64,000 bases of DNA from Lachnospiraceae bacterium (GTDB taxonomy: Bacteria > Bacillota > Clostridia > Lachnospirales > Lachnospiraceae). How positions within the stretch are numbered: position 1 is the first letter of the stretch; every line of letters starts with the position of its first letter. This document shows, piece by piece, positions 1 to 7,428 of the stretch. A program made the translations under genes and the position numbers. Under the pieces are notes generated by a model that had not been told where the DNA came from, did not search any database, and was given only the letters and a program-made list of their open reading frames with translations. Location: NCBI GenBank assembly GCA_910575565.1, contig CAJTFL010000007.1, forward strand, positions 124,001 to 188,000, written 5' to 3'.

Positions 1-2
1 GC

Positions 3-452
3 GTCCCTATCACCATCCAACTGTTTGGCGTGACGCTGGTGGGGGTGGTATTGGGATGGCGGCTGGGGCTGTTTGCCACGATTACCTACATTCTGCTGGG
101 AGCCGTAGGCCTTCCGGTCTTTTCAAACTTCCGCGGCGGCCTTGGGGTGCTTACCGGGGTAACTGGCGGCTACATATGGGCCTGGCCTTTTTTAGCCGTA
201 TTAAGCGGCATCTCCCCAAAGACGGAAAGCAAGGGCAAAAATACCTTGCTGATTATCTTATCCACCCTTTTCGGCGTGGCGGTTGTGGAAATTGCAGGCG
301 GCCTGCAGTGGGCGGCACTTGCCGGGGATAAAACCGTGGCGGCCATTTTCTCTTATGCCATAGTGGCGTTTGTCCCGAAGGATATCCTGATTTCCATTTT
401 AGCTGTTTTTGTAGGACTTCCCGCCCGCAGGATGCTGAAACGCCTCTTGTAA
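3..452 (+). CDS. bioY: BioY biotin transporter S component (5' truncated by window edge)
   Basis: Substrate-binding integral membrane subunit (S component) of an ECF-type biotin importer. The reading frame is open from base 3, so the true start lies left of the window; an internal GTG at 30 is not the start because the preceding codons (PITIQLFG) already match the BioY N-terminal half. Visible family signs are the VPITIQ-type segment, the GLPVFSNFRGG and TGGYIWAWP loops, and three to four hydrophobic helices ending in a short basic tail (RRMLKRLL). The EcfA/EcfT energising module is not in view. Family assignment is from recognised sequence pattern. Confidence 0.9.
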   Translation, partial: VPITIQLFGVTLVGVVLGWRLGLFATITYILLGAVGLPVFSNFRGGLGVLTGVTGGYIWAWPFLAVLSGISPKTESKGKNTLLIILSTLFGVAVVEIAGGLQWAALAGDKTVAAIFSYAIVAFVPKDILISILAVFVGLPARRMLKRLL

Positions 453-581
453 TTTCCTTCAAGGCACGATTTTTGCCGTTTCTCCAGGATTCAAAATGTA
501 TGATATTGCAACAGTTCAAACGGGGCATCTTTTTGCCCGTCTATGACGGACAAGAAGCATCGGATGTTTATCCGTGTCCTC

Positions 582-610
582 TTGAAACGCAGCAGTTTTC
601 TTTGTATAAT
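582..610 (+). promoter_or_regulatory. sigma-A type promoter for the small lipoprotein gene
   Basis: TTGAAA at 582-587 and TATAAT at 605-610 with a 17-nt spacer. Transcription would begin near 617, about 50 nt ahead of the lipoprotein start at 666. Confidence 0.6.
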
Positions 611-665
611 CGATTTTGGAAAGCAGCAACGCTCAATACGCTTTTGGAGGCAAAAAGGAGAAATA

Positions 666-956
666 ATGAAGAAATGGATAAGCAGGGCGCTGTTTTGCAG
701 CGCTCTTTTTCTTACGGGATGCGGGGGCAGGAAGCTTTGCACGCTCACCAGTTTCCAGTTCCAAAGGCATACAACGAAGAAAAATTTAGTGGAAAATGAA
801 GAACTGAATGTCTATAACTTCCAGGACGCATATTATATCCTGGACAGGATTCCAGGCAGCCTGGCTGGCGCGGAGGATATGGATCGCTGCTATTTGGTGT
901 CCAACGAAGTGGCGGAATATATCATGGGTATGGCATCAGACCGCAAACAAGGTTGA
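666..956 (+). CDS. small predicted lipoprotein, function unknown
   Basis: A 96-residue protein beginning MKKWISRALFCSALFLTGC, which is a short basic n-region, a hydrophobic core and an L-T-G-C lipobox, so the mature protein should be lipid-anchored on the outer face of the membrane at Cys19. The start is fixed by an AAAAGGAG ribosome site 5 nt upstream of ATG 666 and by a consensus promoter before it; the frame stays open further upstream but without a site. The mature part (about 78 residues) is polar, with no motif I recognise. Its shortness could mean a decayed longer gene. It stands alone between bioY and the XRE regulator. Confidence 0.6.
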   Translation: MKKWISRALFCSALFLTGCGGRKLCTLTSFQFQRHTTKKNLVENEELNVYNFQDAYYILDRIPGSLAGAEDMDRCYLVSNEVAEYIMGMASDRKQG

Positions 957-1011
957 TTGTTCAAGTGTCACAGCCGCTTTGTTGACTATGGTCATTTTCA
1001 CGACCAGTCCA

Positions 1012-1038
1012 TAAAATATAATTTAAAATTATATTTTA
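1012..1038 (+). promoter_or_regulatory. 27-bp AT-rich perfect palindrome over a TATAAT box (candidate operator)
   Basis: Two 13-nt arms (1012-1024 and 1026-1038) around a single central base are exact reverse complements. A TATAAT hexamer sits inside at 1017-1022, with TTTTCA 16 nt upstream at 995-1000 as a possible -35. The palindrome ends 15 nt before the ATG of the XRE-type regulator, so autorepression by that protein is the simplest reading; this is inference. Confidence 0.55.
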
Positions 1039-1053
1039 CGGAGGAAATTCGCA

Positions 1054-1272
1054 ATGATTCAATATGACCGCTTTTGGAAAACCATGAGAAATGCCGGTGA
1101 GACGACGTATTCGCTGACCAATAAGCACCGGGTGTCCCATTCAACCCTTGACCGCCTGAGAAAAAACCAGCCGCTGACCACCACGACCTTAAACGATATG
1201 TGCAGAATTTTAAATTGCAAAATTGAAGATATCGCCACATATGTGCCTTCTGACCAGGATCAATTTTTATAA
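1054..1272 (+). CDS. Cro/CI (XRE) family helix-turn-helix regulator
   Basis: A 72-residue protein that is essentially one lambda-repressor-like DNA-binding domain: helix 1 (FWKTMRNAGET), then the HTH pair (SLTNKHRVSHSTLDRLRKNQ) and the usual terminal helix (TTLNDMCRILNCKIEDIATY). This is the compact XRE form (HTH_26-like) that has no ligand domain. ATG 1054 follows GGAGG at 1040-1044. It is preceded directly by a perfect palindrome containing the -10 box, so it probably represses itself. Targets cannot be told from the sequence; no toxin partner is adjacent. Confidence 0.85.
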   Translation: MIQYDRFWKTMRNAGETTYSLTNKHRVSHSTLDRLRKNQPLTTTTLNDMCRILNCKIEDIATYVPSDQDQFL

Positions 1273-1356
1273 GGAAAGGGAATGCCTGGAATGATGGCCG
1301 CAGGAAACCGCGGATAATCCTAATCATCTTGGTTAAGCATCGAATAAAGCCAGAGA

Positions 1357-1380
1357 GGCTGTTGCTATTTTGCAGCAGCC
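1357..1380 (+). terminator. weak hairpin after the XRE regulator
   Basis: GGCTGTTGC (1357-1365) pairs with GCAGCAGCC (1372-1380) with one G-U pair and a 6-nt loop. Only a short CCCCTTTGG run follows, so termination would be weak. Confidence 0.3.
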
Positions 1381-1490
1381 CCTTTGGTTCTTACGGCATT
1401 GGTGATAAAGTGGGGCAGGCTCTTGCCAAAAGCGGGCGCAGGCATGGCGCTTGGCTCATTGTTCGCGGAAATAAAGGCGCTTCCAAAAAA

Positions 1491-1519
1491 TTGACAAACA
1501 GCCCTATAGCCGTTATAAT
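1491..1519 (+). promoter_or_regulatory. perfect consensus sigma-A promoter
   Basis: TTGACA (1491-1496), 17-nt spacer, TATAAT (1514-1519). Twelve of twelve consensus bases at ideal spacing, 36 nt before the start codon at 1556. It also rules out an alternative upstream start at 1520, which would overlap the transcription start site. Confidence 0.85.
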
Positions 1520-1555
1520 TTGATATCATTAAATCCAGCCAAAAAGGAGCTTCCC

Positions 1556-2167
1556 ATGACCACTACCCAAATGACTGCCATCCAAGATACCCAAGCTTAC
1601 CACATTGATCCTACCTTATATGAAGGCCGCCCTGCCTGCTGCGAGGGCAGGCTTGCCAAGGAAATCCGGACTTACGATTTGCTGGATCGCCTTGGCATTC
1701 CATACCAGAGGCTGGATCACGACGCAATGCCCACCATCGAAGCCTGCCATGAGGTAGATCGGATGCTGGGCATTGAGGTATGCAAAAATTTATTTTTGAC
1801 CAACGCGCAGAAATCGAAATTTTACCTGCTGCTGATGCCGGGAACGAAGAAATTCCGGACAAAGGATCTGTCCAGGCAGATCGGGAGCGCCCGCCTTTCT
1901 TTCGCAGGCCCGGAATATATGGAGCGTTTCCTGGATATCACTCCCGGTTCGGTAAGCGTGCTGGGGCTGATGAACGATACCGAAAACCAGGTGCGGCTGC
2001 TGATTGACAAGGCAGTGATCGAGGGTCATTCCTACATCGGCTGCCACCCCTGCATCAATACCTCCAGCCTTCGGATAAAAACCGCCCATCTTCTGGAGCG
2101 TTTCCTGCCAGCCATTCATCATGGGTACACCCTGGTGGATCTGCCCGAGGAGGTTATTCCCGGTTAA
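1556..2167 (+). CDS. prolyl-tRNA editing protein (YbaK/EbsC, PrdX/ProXp-ala type)
   Basis: Stand-alone trans-editing deacylase that clears Ala (or Cys) wrongly loaded on tRNA-Pro by ProRS; acts in the cytoplasm. The 203-residue protein has a YbaK-type core: an N-terminal helix-turn (YDLLDRLGIPYQRLDHDAMPTIE), CKNLFLTNAQKSKFYLLLMPGTKKF with the substrate-pocket Lys, QIGSARLSFAGPEYMERFLDITPGSVSVLGLMND in separate segments, and the C-terminal GCHP-type loop. A 35-residue N-terminal extension precedes the core. AAGGAG lies 7 nt before ATG 1556. It is driven by a perfect consensus promoter, implying strong constitutive expression. Its TAA interlocks with the stop codon of the convergent gene. Confidence 0.87.
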   Translation: MTTTQMTAIQDTQAYHIDPTLYEGRPACCEGRLAKEIRTYDLLDRLGIPYQRLDHDAMPTIEACHEVDRMLGIEVCKNLFLTNAQKSKFYLLLMPGTKKFRTKDLSRQIGSARLSFAGPEYMERFLDITPGSVSVLGLMNDTENQVRLLIDKAVIEGHSYIGCHPCINTSSLRIKTAHLLERFLPAIHHGYTLVDLPEEVIPG

Positions 2168-3951
2168 ATTGCCCTGGTGGCCTTTTTAAGCCACCGTTTT
2201 TCCTCCTCATCCAGATATGGGGAAAGCTTTTCGTAAACCTGGCTGTGGTACTGGTTTAAAAGGTTTACATCCCGTTCGCTCATCAGGGATTTTTCTATCC
2301 CGTCTAAGTCGATGGGCACATAGGTCAAATATTCAAAGCGCAGGAACTGGCCGTATTCGTTTTTCTCATCCTTTACGCACAGCATCAGGTTTTCCGTCCG
2401 GATTCCGTGGCTTCCCTCCATATAAAGACCAGGCTCGTTGGAAGTGACCATCCCCGGCTCCAGGACGCAGCTGTCCATCCGCTCTTTTACCAGCTTCCAG
2501 CGGATCCCCACCGGACGCTCGTGGACATTTAGGAGATACCCTACCCCGTGGCCCGTGCCGTGGTTAAAATTAAGACCCCTGTCCCAAAACACCTGGCGGG
2601 CCGCATAGTCCAAGGTCAAACCCCTTGCTCCGGAGAGGAATTTTACCGCCCCCAGGCGCAGCATACTGATCAGCACCAGGGTGAAGTGCTCCTTTTCCTC
2701 CTGGGTCAAAGACCCCATGGCAATGGTTCTGGTAATATCCGTCGTCCCCTCATAGTACTGCCCGCCGGAATCCACCAGATAGAAGCCCTTGGGCTGGATG
2801 GTGATGTTCGTCTCTTTGGTGGCGGAATAATGGCACATGGCGCCGTGGGAGCCGTAGGCGGAGATGGTATCAAAGCTTAATCCCAGGCTTCCTTCTGCTT
2901 CTTTCCGCATCCCGTCCAGCTTTTCCTGGACGGACAGCTCATCCATGGGGATTTTCCCGGCGTTTTCCTTCATCCAGCGAATGAAGCGAGCCATCACTAC
3001 GCCGTCTTTTATGTGGGCTTTTTTCATGTTTTCGATTTCTACAGGGTTTTTGACGGCCTTGGCCAGCACGGTAGGATTTAGCCGGTTAAGGATCTGATTA
3101 GAAGCATGGAGGCTGCGAAGAATGGCGTAGTTTACCCGTTCCTCCTCCAAAAGCACCCGCTCATTTTTTAATTCCTTTACGTAAGCATAAATCCCGTCAT
3201 AAGGCCGTACCTCGGCCTGCAGCCCGGCCAAGTAAGCCTTGATGTCCTCATCCAATGCCTGAGGCTGGATAAACAGGTACAGCTTTTCCCCGGTAACAGC
3301 CAGGTAGGAAAGAGCCACCGGGTTACAAGGCACGTCATCACCCCGGATGTTTAACAGCCACACGATATCGTCCAAGGTGGTGAGGATATGGACGGTGGCA
3401 TCTTCCTTTTCCATCTCATCCCGCAGCTCCCGGATCTTTTCCGCCGCGCTTTTCCCGGCGTATTCTTCCTTTAGCTGCCATACCGGGCGGGCGGAGCAGG
3501 GAGGGCGATCCGTCCACACCAAATCAGCCAAATCCTCCTCGTAGCAAATGGAAGCGTCCTTTTTTGCCAGCAATTTTTCCAGCTGTTTTCCGGTGCAGCT
3601 ATTCACTACCCGCCCGTCAAACCCCAGGCAGCCGTGAGGAGGAACGGCCTGGGCAATAAATTCTTCCACTTCAGGGACGCCTTCCTCCCCCATTTTCATC
3701 ATCTGCACGGTGCTTCCCTTAAGCTGTTCCTCTGCCTGGACGAAATACCTTCCGTCCACCCAGAGAAGGGCTTCATCTTTCGTTACCACCAAGGTTCCTG
3801 CCGAGCCGGTAAATCCCGTAAGGAATTTCCTGCATTTAAAATATTCGCCTACGTATTCCGATTCATGGAAATCCGCAGTGGGAACCAGGTAAGCATCCAT
3901 CCCCCGCTCCTCCATCAGCCTGCGAAGCTGGCTTAACCGTTCTTTTATCAT
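2164..3951 (-). CDS. aminopeptidase P family protein (M24B Xaa-Pro aminopeptidase)
   Basis: Cytoplasmic metallopeptidase that removes an N-terminal residue preceding proline. 595 residues, the long three-domain form: two N-terminal creatinase-like domains (LVPTADFHESEYVGEYFKCRKFLTGFTGS at the front) and the C-terminal pita-bread catalytic domain. The five metal ligands are visible: Asp in YLVDSGGQY, Asp in GTTDITRT, His in NHGTGHGVGYLLNVHE, Glu in TSNEPGLYMEG and Glu in GIRTENLML. GGAGGA precedes ATG by 7 nt. It is 59 bp downstream of lpdA and could share its transcript. The 3' end overlaps the convergent editing gene by 4 bp. Confidence 0.92.
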   Translation of the reverse strand: MIKERLSQLRRLMEERGMDAYLVPTADFHESEYVGEYFKCRKFLTGFTGSAGTLVVTKDEALLWVDGRYFVQAEEQLKGSTVQMMKMGEEGVPEVEEFIAQAVPPHGCLGFDGRVVNSCTGKQLEKLLAKKDASICYEEDLADLVWTDRPPCSARPVWQLKEEYAGKSAAEKIRELRDEMEKEDATVHILTTLDDIVWLLNIRGDDVPCNPVALSYLAVTGEKLYLFIQPQALDEDIKAYLAGLQAEVRPYDGIYAYVKELKNERVLLEEERVNYAILRSLHASNQILNRLNPTVLAKAVKNPVEIENMKKAHIKDGVVMARFIRWMKENAGKIPMDELSVQEKLDGMRKEAEGSLGLSFDTISAYGSHGAMCHYSATKETNITIQPKGFYLVDSGGQYYEGTTDITRTIAMGSLTQEEKEHFTLVLISMLRLGAVKFLSGARGLTLDYAARQVFWDRGLNFNHGTGHGVGYLLNVHERPVGIRWKLVKERMDSCVLEPGMVTSNEPGLYMEGSHGIRTENLMLCVKDEKNEYGQFLRFEYLTYVPIDLDGIEKSLMSERDVNLLNQYHSQVYEKLSPYLDEEEKRWLKKATRAI

Positions 3952-4010
3952 GATGATCTCCTCCGTTTTCTTAATCCTTTTCTTAGTCCTGGCGCGGTTG
4001 AAAAAGCTTT

Positions 4011-5423
4011 TTAATCCCGCATTGCATCGTCAATGGCTGCCTTGATCCCTTCACTGTAGGTAGGATGGGCACGCATAGCCTGGGAAAGCTGGCTGGCGGT
4101 CAGGCCGTTAGCAATCGCCGTAGCCATCTCCCCGATCATGTCGGTTGCCCTGGGACATACCATCTGCGCGCCGACGATGGTATTGGAATACGCTTCAAAT
4201 ACCAGGCGGATGAATCCGCCGTCGGCCCGGGCAATAATGGACTTCCCGTTTTCATTCATGGAATAATGGCCTACACGCACCTTCATGCCATAGGCATTGG
4301 CCGTTTCCTCCGTAATTCCCACAGTGGCGATCTCCGGCGTAGTATAGATACAGCTGGGGACGATGGGAAGGCTGACGAACATCCCGTTTGGAACCACCTC
4401 CAGCTTGATGCTGTGCTCCTTATTCAGCAGCTTTTCCACCACATACGTCCCTTGGGCTGCCGCCACATGGGCGAGCTGGGTGCTGGCAGTTAAGTCGCCG
4501 ATAGCATACACCCCTGGCTCGCTGGTCTGGAAATTGCTGTCCACGGTCAGCTTCCCGTCCTTTACCTCCATCTGCACGTCTTCCCCAAACAGCCCGGACA
4601 AATCCGGTTTTCTCCCCGTGGCAATCAGTACGGTTCCGGCGTTTTGGCTGATTTCCCGCTGATCCTTATCCCGGAAGGTGCACACCAGGCTTTCTTCCCT
4701 TGCAATGGAAATCTGGGCAGCGCCGCAGTAAATATTGATGCCCTTCCGTTTTAAATCCTCCTCCAGCTCTAAGGCCACCTGCCGATCCATAGGGCCTAAA
4801 AGGTGATCATTGCGCTCAATAATGGTTACTTGGCTGCACAGATTATTAAAAATGGTTGCCATCTCCACGCCGATAACGCCGCCGCCGATAATCACTACCC
4901 GATTGTAATTCCAATCTTTCCCATTTAATACCGTGTCACTGGTGACAACACCGGGAAGGTCGGAGCCGGGAATGGGCGGGATAGCCGCTTTTGCCCCGGC
5001 AGCCAGCAGCACATACGTGCCCTGGTAATACTCCTTGCCATCCTCGCCGCGGACCTCCACTGTCCGGTCACGCCGCAAAATCCCTCTGCCCTGAACCAGC
5101 GTGATGCCTTTTTCCGTAAACATCTGCCGGATTTCTTCCCGGTATGTGGCCACGGATTTGCTTTTATACTTCTGCATCTTCCCATAATCAAAAGAGATCT
5201 GATCCGTGAAGATGCCGAATTCGTCACTGGTCTGCATCAGGGAAAAGATGTGGGACGCATAGAGCAGCGCCTTCGTGGGGATACAGCCCCGGTTTACGCA
5301 GACTCCCCCCAGCTCCTTCTCCTCAATCACAGCTACCTTCATCCCAAAATCCGCCGCCCGGATGGCTGCCGTGTAGCCGCCTGACCCGGCCCCGATAATG
5401 ACTAAATCATACTGTTTTGCCAT
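4011..5423 (-). CDS. lpdA: dihydrolipoyl dehydrogenase
   Basis: FAD-dependent E3 enzyme that reoxidises dihydrolipoamide with NAD+. 470 residues, normal for the family. The FAD-binding GAGSGG is at residues 11-16, the redox disulfide pair at Cys42 and Cys47 (GGVCVNRGCIPTK), a second GGGVIGVE dinucleotide motif mid-protein, the ATGRKP and GDLT FAD contacts, and the C-terminal HPTYSEG whose His-Glu dyad completes the partner active site. No E1/E2, glycine cleavage or acetoin genes are adjacent, so its complex is unknown; orphan copies of this type are common in clostridia. GGGAGG lies 9 nt before ATG. Confidence 0.93.
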   Translation of the reverse strand: MAKQYDLVIIGAGSGGYTAAIRAADFGMKVAVIEEKELGGVCVNRGCIPTKALLYASHIFSLMQTSDEFGIFTDQISFDYGKMQKYKSKSVATYREEIRQMFTEKGITLVQGRGILRRDRTVEVRGEDGKEYYQGTYVLLAAGAKAAIPPIPGSDLPGVVTSDTVLNGKDWNYNRVVIIGGGVIGVEMATIFNNLCSQVTIIERNDHLLGPMDRQVALELEEDLKRKGINIYCGAAQISIAREESLVCTFRDKDQREISQNAGTVLIATGRKPDLSGLFGEDVQMEVKDGKLTVDSNFQTSEPGVYAIGDLTASTQLAHVAAAQGTYVVEKLLNKEHSIKLEVVPNGMFVSLPIVPSCIYTTPEIATVGITEETANAYGMKVRVGHYSMNENGKSIIARADGGFIRLVFEAYSNTIVGAQMVCPRATDMIGEMATAIANGLTASQLSQAMRAHPTYSEGIKAAIDDAMRD

Positions 5424-5498
5424 TGCCTTAATCCTCCCTGTTTAAATAGGATCCTTGCAGATCCTTGGCTTTTGCCTTTGCCATTCATTTTGTCTTTG

Positions 5499-6302
5499 CT
5501 ATTCATAAAACCCCATAAACCAGCGGAAATGTTCACAGGCTTTATATACGCCGTCTTCATCGATTGCAGCGGTTATGTAATCCGCCTGTTCCTTTAACTT
5601 TGCAAGGCCGTTTCCCATGGCGATTCCAATCCCGGCTGCCTTTAAAATCTCCAGATCATTCATGCTGTCGCCGAAAGCCGCCGTGTGCTTCGGCTCAATA
5701 TCCCAGAAACGGCACAAACGCATCAGGCCGTCCGCCTTAGATACAAAGCGCTGGATCACATCGGCTCCCATATTCCCCCCAAACATAGGGAACTTTACTT
5801 GAGGGAACTGCTTTTCCAGCAGCTTTACCCCGGACTCATCCCCGATATAGGCCAATGTCCCTACAGGAAATTCCAACAGCCAAAAGGGATCCCGAAACTG
5901 CCGGTTTATCTCCCCCCATCTTCGCCGGTCATGGGCCGTCACCGCTTCTGGGCTGGTGTAATAGTCCAGGTCGCCGATGGTAGCTCCCAGGCTTAACCCC
6001 TTATCCTGGGCAAAGCCTAAAAGCTCCCCCAAAAGCTCCCTGGGCATTTCGTAACGGTAGATAAGCTGGGAACCAGCCGTAACCTTTGTGCCGTTGGAAT
6101 GGATGATCCCATCCGGCTGTAGAAGGTCTTTAAACTGACGGCTGTAATGGCCGTCCATGTCCCTGCCGGAAGCAATCACGATCTTATGATGCTTACGAAG
6201 CCGCCTAAGGGCTTCCATGGCGCTGTCTGGCACTTGATAGCCGGAATGATCTAAAAGCGTCATGTCCAAATCAAAGCTGATAATCGACTTACGTTTTGGC
6301 AC
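5499..6302 (-). CDS. Cof-type HAD-superfamily phosphatase
   Basis: Cytoplasmic sugar-phosphate or nucleotide phosphatase of HAD class IIB. 267 residues. Motif I is FDLDMTLLD (nucleophile and acid Asp), motif II the Ser in IVIASGRDM, motif III a Lys in the KADGL region, and motif IV AFGDSMNDLEIL. A Cof-type alpha/beta cap lies between motifs II and III. The start is GTG 6302, 8 nt after GGAGG. Substrate cannot be predicted. It is 75 bp upstream of lpdA on the same strand and may be the first gene of that group. Confidence 0.88.
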   Translation of the reverse strand: MPKRKSIISFDLDMTLLDHSGYQVPDSAMEALRRLRKHHKIVIASGRDMDGHYSRQFKDLLQPDGIIHSNGTKVTAGSQLIYRYEMPRELLGELLGFAQDKGLSLGATIGDLDYYTSPEAVTAHDRRRWGEINRQFRDPFWLLEFPVGTLAYIGDESGVKLLEKQFPQVKFPMFGGNMGADVIQRFVSKADGLMRLCRFWDIEPKHTAAFGDSMNDLEILKAAGIGIAMGNGLAKLKEQADYITAAIDEDGVYKACEHFRWFMGFYE

Positions 6303-6347
6303 GTTTTTATCCTCCGAAAAAAATTTTAAAAAAATGAAAAAAACCCC

Positions 6348-6376
6348 TTTTCAAATCCGGATTTATCTGCTATAAT
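6348..6376 (+). promoter_or_regulatory. promoter of tRNA-Pro
   Basis: TTTTCA (6348-6353), 17-nt spacer and TATAAT (6371-6376), placing transcription start about 5 nt before the mature tRNA end. Confidence 0.6.
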
Positions 6377-6387
6377 AGAAAAGTCGT

Positions 6388-6461
6388 CGGAGTATGGCGT
6401 AGCTTGGTAGCGCGCTCGGCTGGGGGCCGAGAGGTCGCAGGTTCAAATCCTGTTACTCCGA
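6388..6461 (+). tRNA. tRNA-Pro, anticodon GGG
   Basis: 74-nt cloverleaf: acceptor CGGAGTA (6388-6394) pairs with TACTCCG (6454-6460), discriminator A 6461; D arm GCGTAGCTTGGTAGCGC; anticodon stem CTCGG/CCGAG holding a CTGGGGG loop (anticodon GGG); T arm GCAGG/CCTGT with GTTCAAATC. The CCA end is not encoded. The C1 start is usual for bacterial tRNA-Pro. Own promoter and a long terminator hairpin flank it. Confidence 0.95.
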
Positions 6462-6474
6462 TTATTTTATTTGG

Positions 6475-6520
6475 ATAAGGATTTCCGGTATGGGTGATAT
6501 CGGAAATCCTTATTTTTATG
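6475..6520 (+). terminator. rho-independent terminator of tRNA-Pro
   Basis: A 13-bp perfect stem (6475-6487 with 6501-6513), continuing inward through one G-U and three more pairs to a 5-nt loop, followed by TTTTTATGTATTTTT. Very strong terminator. Confidence 0.9.
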
Positions 6521-6607
6521 TATTTTTAAGGCTTTTTCATATCTGGCACATATCCGGGAAAATATCCGGCACATACCCGAAAGCTTGCTTAAAACAGCTA
6601 CGATATG

Positions 6608-6638
6608 AAAAAAGCCCTGAATATTCCATCCAGGACTT
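6608..6638 (-). terminator. rho-independent terminator of tRNA-Thr
   Basis: On the minus strand AGTCCTG and CAGGGCT pair (one G-U) around an 11-nt loop and are followed by six T residues (complement of 6608-6612 and neighbours). Confidence 0.75.
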
Positions 6639-6642
6639 TTCA

Positions 6643-6715
6643 AGCTGCTGACGGGAATCGGACCCGTGACCTCCGCACTACCAATGCGACGCTCTACCGA
6701 CTGAGCCACAGCAGC
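6643..6715 (-). tRNA. tRNA-Thr, anticodon GGT
   Basis: 73-nt cloverleaf on the minus strand: acceptor GCTGCTG/CAGCAGC, D arm GCTCAGTCGGTAGAGC, anticodon stem TCGCA/TGCGG (one wobble) with loop TTGGTAG, so anticodon GGT; T arm ACGGG/CCCGT with TCCGATT; discriminator T at 6643. CCA not encoded. It faces tRNA-Pro convergently with the two terminators between. Confidence 0.94.
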
Positions 6716-6762
6716 ATTTGGAAAACTTTAGCTTGCTCTCTACTGTTTTACAAGCCTTAAAT

Positions 6763-6791
6763 AGATTATCATGAGAAGCGGTTTTTGTCAA
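6763..6791 (-). promoter_or_regulatory. promoter of tRNA-Thr
   Basis: On the minus strand TTGACA (6786-6791), 17-nt spacer, TAATCT (6763-6768). About 40 nt of leader precede the tRNA. Confidence 0.65.
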
Positions 6792-6834
6792 GCGTTTTTT
6801 CGAGAAAATTTTGTTGAATATTAGTGTTAAAATT

Positions 6835-7310
6835 GAATGCTTTGTTAACTTGGGCAGCTGGGGGATTGATGCTTTGTCAACCTGGATAGCTGGTGGGGGG
6901 AATTTTGACGCCAGGTTGTTTCGGATGATGGAGCGGTCTCGGAAACTCTTTGTACCCAGATTTGTGAGATGATTTTTTGTCAGAAGTGCACAAATTTATG
7001 AGGCGTACATGGAGTGTACGTCGATTAAATTTGAGCTCTTCTGGCGGAAAATCAGCCGCAAAGATGGGTGCAAGGGAGTTTCCGAGAATGCTCTGATGTT
7101 GGAATGGAGGGAGGCCATACCCTCGCTTCGCTGGGGCAGGCTCTGCGGTGGCATCGTTGACCGATGGTGCTGTGTGCCAGTGGCACACGTTTAGCTCGGA
7201 CCGAAGCGGAGCAGCGAAGACCAACGCAGCAGATGGAAATTCAGGCAAGTCATTTAGCGAAATGCAATCGTGTCAGTACACCAGGTACTGGCTAACTCTT
7301 AATTAGATTT
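6835..7310. other. gene-free structured region, probable dispersed non-coding element
   Basis: This 476-bp stretch has no credible gene but dense structure. From left to right: two approximate copies (about 24 of 28 bases) of a TTTGTYAACYTGG-type segment 32 bp apart near 6839 and 6871; a 151-nt palindrome at 6937-7087 (separate entry); a GTGTGCC/GGCACAC hairpin at about 7171-7187; and a CAGTAC/GTACTG hairpin at about 7275-7291. The pattern resembles an intergenic element that I believe recurs in Lachnospiraceae genomes, but that memory is not checked. It lies downstream of the SpoIID gene (minus) and upstream of tRNA-Thr. Confidence 0.5.
6937..7087. ncRNA. candidate structured RNA: 73-nt-arm hairpin with 5-nt loop
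   Basis: Arms 6937-7009 and 7015-7087 have the same length and, apart from one compensating indel pair, align along their whole length; the outer 12 bp and inner 6 bp are exact. Most differences are C in one arm against T in the other, always in the direction that gives G-U pairs if the plus strand is transcribed. That points to selection as RNA, or to an old palindromic mobile element. No promoter or protein is evident. Type ncRNA is used as the closest label; transcription is not shown. Confidence 0.45.
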
Positions 7311-7428
7311 TGGTAAGCTAAAGCGTTTCTTTGGCAGAAATACTTTATTGCTGACGGCATTACTTCATGAATGAATTTAATTCATCTATCTGACTGACAA
7401 CAAATCAAAAAATTTAAGAAAAACCATC

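Noticed and set aside
1329-1523. A 64-codon plus-strand frame before the prolyl-tRNA editing gene
   Set aside because: No ribosome site, overlaps a hairpin and the perfect consensus promoter at 1491-1519.
6467-6709. An 80-codon minus-strand frame
   Set aside because: It reads through tRNA-Thr and two terminators.
6877-7248. A 123-codon minus-strand open frame in the gene-free region
   Set aside because: It covers the 151-nt palindrome arm to arm, has no ribosome site, and its composition follows the RNA structure; coding by chance is more likely.
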